Positions 52,201-61,200 of a stretch of DNA of 64,000 nt are shown piece by piece. The DNA comes from Edaphochlamys debaryana. Lineage: Eukaryota > Chlorophyta > Chlorophyceae > Chlamydomonadales. The stretch spans positions 62,001 through 126,000 of the forward strand of contig JAEHOE010000069.1 in the NCBI GenBank assembly GCA_016858145.1. Reading direction: 5' to 3'. Position 1 is the stretch's first letter; each line of letters begins with the position of its first letter. The position numbers were made by a program, and so were the translations under genes. The notes beneath the pieces are model-generated. The model saw only the letters and a program-made list of their open reading frames with translations, was not told where the DNA came from and ran no database searches.

Positions 52201-55200
52201 CCGCAGCAGACGGTTACAACCAAGGCAGCAATCATCGCACACCCAACCCGCTCCTCACGCACACCCAGCGAACACTGCCAGCCCTTCATACCGTGAGCTG
52301 GTAAAGATCCGTCGACATGGGCGCGGACGCCACAAGCATGGTGTTGTCCTGCGGCCCCCCGGAGGCCGGTGCAGCTGGAACGCACTTGGCGCTGACACCC
52401 GCGTAGGGCACGTTGAAGGGACCGTCCGAGAAGGCCCAGCTTCCGTAAGGCAAGGTCGGCCAGATATCGCTGATGATGTGGCCCGGCGGGCAGCGAGTTG
52501 CGCCCTGCACTTGGGAGTCCGCCCAGGGCGAGCCGGAAACAAAGTCGCCAATCACACGAGAGCAGCCCGTGCAGAATGGAGCATCTGCGGGGCAAGTGCG
52601 AGTGTTGCGCTCAGAAAGAATAAAATTGCAGGCGGATGAATTGGCTTTATGATTGGCCGGCAGATGGGTAACCGTCTCTGCCTCGCGCCGAACCTCCTAC
52701 CGCTGAGGAAGCTGGAAGGAGGCGGGGGCGGGGGCGCGGGGGGCGGGAGCATCGGCGGCTGGGCTGGGGGCCTCAGCGGCGCCCTGGGCGGCGAGGGGGA
52801 GAGCGGCGGCACGGGCGGCGGCGAGGGGCGCGGCGGGGGCGCGGCTGGAATCTGGGGCGCCATTGGGGGTGAGGGAGGCGAAGGGGGCTGGGGGCGAGGC
52901 ATCGGCGGCTTGGGTGGAATCGGGCGCGGCGAGGGGGGAGCCCTGGGAGGGGGCTTCGGTCGGGGGCTCGGGGGCGGCGGCGGGATGCTAGGGGGTGCGG
53001 GGCTAGGCGGTGGCCGCGGCGGCCGAGGTGCCGGCGGGCGAGGCGACTTGGGGACCGGGGGTGGCCGGGGAGGAGGGGACTTGATGGGGGGAACGGGCGG
53101 GGACGGGGGACGGGGCGGCGAGGGTCGGGGAGAGGGGGGGGATGGGCGTGGCGAAGGCGGAGAGGGAGGTGAGGGCGGAGGCCTGGATGGGGCCAAGGGT
53201 GGCATGGGTGGGTTCGGTAGGCCGGGTGGTTCGGGGGAAGGCGGAAGAGGCGGAGAGAGCGGCGGGTTGGGCGGCGGAGTAGGTGGCGCATCAGGCGCTG
53301 GCGGGGGTAAGGGGGGGCGATCCGGCGAGGCTGGGAACCGAATTGCGCCACCGTATGACGTAGAGAAGCCGGTCGAGTCCACGGCGCTCCTTGTGACGGC
53401 GGCCGTCGGTACATCGGAGCTGCAGAAGCAAAAGCCCTGGGGACTCTGCCACGTGTACCTGTATGTGCAGTTGGGTGTTCCACGTCAGCGTGAGGGCGGT
53501 GAAGAGCGGTGAGCCTACTGTACGTGACGATCGACGACGACACCTAAACGTGATGGACAGCTGCGTTTTGAGGGCAGCCTGACTCACCCGTAGTACGTGG
53601 GGGTGGTGCTGTTTGCACAGGCGCTGCAGCAGTCACCCTGGGTTGCGAACGAGCCTTCAGCAAAGAGGGGCAATGCGTGTATCGTCAGGAGCAGGGGAAG
53701 AGAAGCGCCCGATACTGGATGCGCACACGCCTAACAGCCGAGAGCGCCCGCAGATTCCCGCAAAAGGGTACAAAAGGGTTGGGTGCCCCTGCCGGTGAAC
53801 GTCCCCACCTGACAGCCGCGTCGAGGAAGTTCCATCGTACTCTGTACGACAGATCGAAAGCGCGAGATAGAGGAGAGAACGAAGCAGGTCAGCGGGGTGT
53901 TCGGCCAGGTCGTCGTTACGTACTTCATCCCCGAACGAAATGTCCCATCACACGCACCTGTGTCCGCGACCGCAGCCCACACGCACTCGTCCTGCATCAG
54001 GCGCCGACCAGCCCTGCCAAGACCTTCCAACGGGCTCTGGCTTTGGAGGTCTACCCCGCCACCGGTGCTACCGCCAAAGGCAATGAGGAAACGGCGGCCG
54101 GTGGACGCGACGGTCAGGGGCGGCGCTGGGGATGGCGGGCGTGGCGGGCTTGGCGGCTTCGGCGGTGGAGTGGGCGGGATGGGAGGGCGTGGAGGACTCG
54201 GTGGTTTCGGGGGGCTGGGTCCCGGTGACGGCGGCCGTGGGGGAGAGGGAGGTGCGGGCGAGGGAGGACGTGGGCTAGGGGGTCTTGGTAAGGGGGGTGA
54301 GGGCCGTGGAGATGGGGGACTGGGTGGTGAGGGCGGTAGAGGGGAGGGCTGGGGCGAAGGAGATGGGGGCTTGGGTGGTGAAGGAGACGGCGGTGCGGGC
54401 GGCTTTGGGGGTGCGGGAGACGGGGGGCGTGGAGCGGGCGGCTTGGGTGGTGCAGGCGAGGGAGGGCGCGGCGAGGGTGGCTTGGGTGGTGCAGGGGAAG
54501 GTGGCGGTGACGGGGGCCGGGGAGACGGGGGGCTGGGCGACGGAGGAGAAGGCGAAGGCGGCTTTGGCGAGGGGGGCTTCGGCGGGCGTGGTGACGGCGG
54601 CGGACGGGGTGGGCCGGGAGGGGGAGCGGGGGGCGGTGGTGGGGGCGGCGAAGGCGGCGGGGGTGGGGGCGGCGGCGAAGGGGGTGGCGGCGGGGGCGGA
54701 TAGGAGAGGTCCCTGATGGGACCGCACGTCAAGCGCAGCGCGTTAACGCGTACCAGCTGGACCGACCAGTTCGGCTCGCCAATCCCAGATAGGCCAACTC
54801 CACCCAGCCCCTCCGGGCACTGGTAGTCGAACAGGCCACCGGCAGTAGCGCAAGGGCGCAACAGCTCCTCCGGAAGCACGGGGCGGGCGTCGCCGTTACC
54901 GCACGTAACGGTCAGCTGCGCAAAGCGGAGGGCGAGGCGTGGCACGCTCAGAGCTAGGTCAGGGGATGTTCAAGACACGATGTGTGAAAGCATGCCCTGA
55001 TTAGGACTCCCCAAACTTGGCCTGACTAGAAATCTGAACGCCCTTCTCACCGAGCACAGGCCGTCGGTGTCGAAGGCCCCGCTGATGCCCCGCACGCCCT
55101 TCTCCGCGCAGTCCGCAGTGCCCATGGCCATGCCAGTCGACCTGTAGTTCATTGCGAACCCAGTCTGTACGGCAGCTGGGTAGAGGCCCATGCACGCGCC

Positions 55201-58200
55201 GCCGACATCGACAATCTGTAGTGTGCTGGTGTCGTACACCAGGCTGACGCTTCCCAGCTGCGGGTTGACGGAATCCTCCGAACAGGTGAGAGCAAAGGGC
55301 ATGCTGGTCGGAGAACCCGAGCCATCTTCCGGGTAGATGATTCCTGGCTCGTTGGCAACGGCGAGCGTGGATGGCCAGCCAAAGAGAGGGCTCATGGACT
55401 GGACGGGCTCAACCGTGTTGACTGGGTCGTCAACGGTGATCGTGTCGCCAGCGAGGACCGAGTCACTCCGGAAGCACACCCTGGGAGGATTCAAGTGGGG
55501 GGGGGGGGGGTTGTTGCCAATTGCCCGTTCAAGAGAGGACAAGCAGCCGCGGGAACCTGCATCCGCAGAGCTCCCTATCTCACCGGTCCTCGACGCTCGT
55601 CACGTCAAGCATGTCCTTGGGAGTAAAGGACCTGCGGGCACACGTCGAGCAGCAAGCCTGAGAGCCTCCACGGGGAGCAGGAGAGTACGAGCAGTACTGG
55701 GCCACCATGGCGAAACCCTCAGCACCGGCGCACCTGGCGAGGTCCGTGGTCCAGGGCTTAGCCATGAGGTAGCACAGGTTCATCTGGACGCCTCTGGTCG
55801 GGTCCACGTCGCCCCACTGCACGGCAAGCAGTGCAAGGGGCCAAGTCTCAGCAGGAGGTCCGTTACACGCCTTCACACCCTGTGGGGGTCTAGGTAGCCT
55901 CCAGCCGCTAGGCGGGGAAAGCTTTCCTACCCAGCTGCCCAAGTCCACATTCTCACCTGTGGTAGGTAGGTGTAGAATACGCACTTTGGCGCCAGCATGC
56001 ACGACGTGGCGCACTGGGCCTCAGTGTCCGGGTTTGTGGGCATGCGCGGGAGGAGCTCGCCGGGCACGATAAAGGCCAGGCCGTTGGGGCGGGCGAGGCA
56101 GAAGAAGCCGGGGGTCAGCGTGGCGGCGGGCGTGGCTGCGGGGAAGCGGCAAGAGCGGGTTCAGGTCCAGTAGCCCGCCTACCGAAGGAGGATTCCGACA
56201 AGCAAGGTAAAGCATCATCAGGACCACGACAAGCACGCTATCTAACTATCCGGTGTACTTACTCCTCTGGCAGACGGTTGGGGCCTTGGCCATGCAGGAC
56301 ACTGAGTACAGGCCGGGTGGCAGGAAGAGGGTGGAGGTAGAGTTGAAGCTTGGAGGCGGGGGATCGGGGGCGAAGGGCGGCGGGGCGCCCGGGGGGTTGG
56401 CGGGCGGCGGGTTGGGGGATCCGATGTAGGTGGTGTTGATGGGAGGGAAGGGAGGGCTGGGGCGGCTGGGTGCCGCAGGCTTTGGTGGCGAGGGGCTGGG
56501 CGGCCGCGGAGGCGGCGGGCTCAGGCGCTGAGCTCCCATGCCTCCCGCAGCGCTCGCGTTCCACACGCTCAGGATAAAGTCAGCCTGGAGCACGGGGAGG
56601 AAGGGGCGAGTCGCACTCGGTGAGGCACGCGGTACGTGAGCTGCACACCTCCTTTGCAGAGAACCGGCGGCCACGGCTTTGCGGCAACCGCCCTTCACAC
56701 CCGTCGACTCACCGGCAGAGTGACGTTGGCGCCCTTGGGTCCCACCAAAAGGCCGCATGCCGCGTCCCCGAACTCCCCCGGCTCCCAGGCGTCCAGGAAG
56801 CCATCCACGGAGAAGGAGCCGTCGGTCCAGTAGAGCTGGGGGCGGGGGAAGGGGGGGAGGAGGCGGCAAGGGAGGGCATCCGGGGACTCAGCGCCCAGCA
56901 CGCGGTGGGCGGGCAAGCACAGCTTGCTGCGCCAGTGATCCCAGTTGTCCTAGTGCTGGCTGATCGATGCATGCGCAGCGCTTCATCAAACGATGCCATC
57001 TGCGTACCTGGCCGTCGCCATAGGCCCTCAGCCCCAGCCACATGTAGGCCGGGAGGTCCTTGTGGTACCGAGTGGTAGACAGCAGGTCGGAGCGAGCCCA
57101 GGCGTTGGTCAGGGAGGGGAGCTCGGTCTGCGTAGGGCATCAGGCAGGGGACGGAAGGCGTGAATGAAAAGCCATTCATTAGGCTTTCGTCGTCAGGCCT
57201 GGCACGCACACGCCCCACTAGCTTCTCCTCACCGCGTACGTCCTGCACAGCTTCTGGGCCTCCGGCATGGTGAGCATTAGCCCCGGCTGCGAGTCGTCGG
57301 CCGGCGGGAACACGATGAGGCTGCCGCTGGGGAACGGCACGGAGCGGACGCGGCTCAGGTCCACACCGTCCGCGAGCGTGCGGGGACCTGCGCAGGGAGA
57401 AGGCGCGGCCAGCAGTTTGCAGGTGCATCCGTTGGCATTCTTTAAGCGGCAGAAGCGACTTAAACACGCACCCTGGTCCAGTCCGGGCCTTCCAAAACTT
57501 ACGCTCGCACACGAAGGGCAGGGCAACGCCGCAGCTCATGTCGCTCCACTGAGCCTCGGTCGACACAACCTGGCGGGAATCGGCGGCGCAAAAGCGTGAT
57601 GTTGGGAGCCACCTCTCTGGCGTGGCACCACGACAGCACGCGTGATGCGCCCCAAATAGATCCCTACGCCCCAAGCCAGCGCGCACGCACCTCCCGGAGG
57701 CCCGCACCAGCGCTTCCCGCCAGCTGCACGCTCGCCGCCACGCAGTCCTCATTGCCGAACCTGTTGAAGAATAGGCAATGCGGTCAGGACGTCTGCACAA
57801 ACGACATGGATGCTCGCGATAGGCCCAGTACCGCAGCGGCGCCCCCTGACCCTGTGCGCACCTGTTGTCCGGCTGGCCCCCAGCCCAGGAGGTGGACGTG
57901 AAGTCCTTGCCGTTGGCCCACACAAAGCGCCCCTCTTGCGCTGCAGGAGGCATGGAACGCAGTGCAGCCGGGGCCATTCAGCGCCAATGGGTGTCTGGAC
58001 CATGTCGCGCCCGAACGAGTCTGAAGAGGCAAGGGAACCCCTCGCTCCTGGATGGGTCCCACGTCCCTCATTCACAGGAACCCCTCAGCCCACCCAACCC
58101 CTTTCTCTCCTACCCGCGTCGTTGCCCCCCAGCCACACGAACACGTCGCGGCCCGTGAGCACGTCGTTCTGCCCCAGCTCGCCGCTGCTGGCCCAGCCGC

Positions 58201-61200
58201 TGAGCAGCGAGTAGAGCACGGCGCCCTCGGACAGGGAGGGCAGGGACACCAGGTCGCCGCCCACCGCCTGGCAGTGCGCGCGGGCGTCGGACCAGGACTT
58301 GCGGACCTGCGGGCGAGAGAGAACCCGCCGAGGAGCGGGGCGAGGTGGGGGCGAGGTCAGGAGGATGGAGGGGGCACATGCATAGAGTTTGCCTGGCTGG
58401 GGCTTTTCCAGGGCCACAGGTTCCGGTCTTGCAGGACACTGTCCACGTCCAGGGCCCACTACACGCACCTCCGCAACACACACCCCGCACCCTGCACACC
58501 TGCCACAGCTGGAACTCGCTGTTGCCCAGGTTGGCCACCAGCTCGGGGGTGCCGATGTCAGAGGTGCCGGCGACGGACACTGTGTGGTGATGAGGGGAAG
58601 AGGCGCGGAAGCAAGGGGAGGTGTTCGGGGGCCTCGCCCGCAAAGACCCACACCAACCGGGGGCCCGGCAATCCATGTAGGGCAGATCCGCCTCCCGTTT
58701 CACGCAGTCCCGCGTGCTGCTCACCTGTGTTGGTGCACTCGGGGGTGGCATAGGCGGAGCACTGCGCGGGGTCGCCCTTGAGCCCCTCCGCCAGCACGCC
58801 CACGAGCTCGCCGTAGCTGGGGTTGGGCGAGGAAGGTTTGCGTCAGGTGGAGTTGGAAGAGGCGGGATAAGTGAGGAAAAGCCTCGGCGGCCCTTCGGTC
58901 GCACCGCCGGGGTACCAAACCGATAAGAAATGCATGGTGGAAGGGGCATGAAGCTATGGATTAGGAGGAAGCCCTGGGCTACCTGGGCCCGCTCCTGTCG
59001 CTGTCCGAGGACAGGCAGGGATAAGGCCGATACCGAATACGTGGGGCCCAGATCTGATCACCCCTGGCCTCACCTGTCGCTATCGATATCGTAAAGACCG
59101 ACGCCGCCAACGCAGTGATCGCGCGCAAAGCACAGCTGCGAGGAAAGGGTGAAAACAGGTATCGCTGGTGGGGCTGACGCACTTAGCCCTGGGCAGCAAA
59201 GGCACGTATCATAGTCCCTCTCCCCGACAGAGCGTTGCCATCCACCCACCTTGTTGATGAGCGTGTAGGGGTCATCGTAGTGAGTCTGCGCAGGAAGGGC
59301 GGCGATACAGCGGAAGATGGACGCGGTAACACGTGGAATTCGCTCAGCATGAGGGCCCCTGGCTCGTGTCAGGGCCCCACCACTTGTGCCCCCAACGTAC
59401 CCCCCAACCGCCCAAGCGCACTCACCCACTGGTTGCCCGCGAAGGGCGCGAAGTTTGCGAATGCCTCTGTGTCCAGCCGCGCCCCGCCCGGGGGCACCAG
59501 CAGGCGCAGCTCGGACTGGTCCAGCAGCCCCTCGGCGCCCATGCAGGGGCCGGGGGTGCCGGGGCCTGGGGAGGGGCGGGGGCGGGCGTGCAGGAGGCGG
59601 GCAAGGTAGGGCCGCGGCACATTGTTGCAAGAGCCGGACACACTAGCCAAATTGTCGCAGCGGCCAGTCAAACTACCCAAACTCAGTGGCAGGTAGCGTT
59701 CGTCTGCTCCTCACCTCCCACCAGCCCGTCCCCGTCCAGCAGGTAGGACCGGCCCATGGCTGAGGCAATGAGGGACAGGTGCTGCGGAGGGGCGCCCGCC
59801 GCCAGGATCTGGGGGAGGAGGATGTGTACGGCAGGGAAGCGGTAGTCATGCGATTCACGGTTGATCCAGAATCCCACGCCCTGCCCCACCCCGGCCGCTC
59901 CCCGCCCACCCTGTCGAGCATGGTGTTGACTGAGAGCCCCGTGGCCTCGAGGCAGTCGAACAGGGGCGTCTCCACGTAGGGAGCGGCGCCCAGCACCTCG
60001 TCGCCGCCCATGTCAAAGGCCTGCGGGGGGCGGAGGGCGGAGCGATACCGAGGGAGCCGGTACGGAGGTAGGCCAGAGGCAGTTGTGTACACGCCTGGTG
60101 GATGACAGGGATGCATTGATAGCTTGATCAAGCTCATGAGACTCTGTGTCTTACGTACCTGGAAGTTTATCATGCTCACGAACGTGGCCAGGTAGTCCCA
60201 GGGCAGGTCCAGGTAGACCTCGCTGGGGGGCACCGCCAGGGACAGCAGCTTGCCGGCGGGCAGCAGCGCCTCCGAGAGGGCGAACAGGAGCTGGGCGTAG
60301 CCCAGGAGCTGGGGGTGGGGGGTGAAGGAAGGGAAGCAGAAGGGCGGGTGCGGGTGAGGTTATGTAGCGGAAGTGGTGCAGTGGAGGGGACGGGTGTGGG
60401 CTGTCAAGGACTGAACAATTGGGCGTCGCTGATGGCTCACCTGCGCCTTCTTGAGCGAGGGCCAGCTCAGCTCGATGCCGTCCAGGTCGTACAGTACGGC
60501 AAAATCCAGGGCGGCCTGAGTTTAAGGGGAGTGGATGGAGGCGGTATGTTGGCGGAGCATTGATAACCATGGGGATGACACGGCTAGGCACGACGCGAGA
60601 ACTGCCGAACTTCCGCAGGCCGGCCCGGGGCCCCCCAAAAGCAAGCTGCTTCACGCGCACCTTCGCAAACGCGTCGTTAGACTGGGCGTTTACCACGAGG
60701 CGTGGGAAGCCGTCATCGTTGCCGTCACCGCCCACGCTGGCCAACACCTTGGCGCCTGGGTTGATACGCTTGACGGAGCTGTCACAACGGAGGTAAGGGT
60801 GATGGGGTTTCAACGTCGGTGCGAAGCGAGAAGACAGGATCGCAGCTAGCGATGGGTCGAGGCTCTAGAGGCTCACCTGGCCAGTCGGGCCAGGGTCATG
60901 CGGTCCCGCTCGCGGAGCGTGATGTTGAGTCCCTCGGGGTTGGGGACCACGTGGGCAAAGATGACGTGGGAGGCACGGGCGGCGGTGGCCAGGGGGTCGG
61001 CCTGGGAGGCCTGGCTGTAGCAGGCGGGAGACCTGATGCATCGGGGGCAGGCATACGAACAGGCGGGAGAGGTTGATGGCAGAGAGCACCAGGGCAATCC
61101 ACCCCGAAGATTGGGTCGGGAGGGACAGGCGGACACCGGCACGGCATGGGGTTCAACACAGGCCGCGGCCCTGCATCCGTGCCCGCTCGCCCACCTGTCC

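Noticed and set aside
52649..53512. Long + strand open frame encoding a Gly-rich protein (and the similar one at 53897-54703)
   Set aside because: It is the antisense shadow of Ser/Pro-rich exons on the - strand: CCN codons read backwards give GGN. There are no splice-site, signal-peptide or domain features on the + strand.
52552..54945. A separate pherophorin gene
   Set aside because: The Pro-rich spacers are pherophorin-like, but I see no classical pherophorin domains, start codon with signal peptide, or stop with poly(A) signal around them. The flanking exons continue the neighbouring module types on the same strand.
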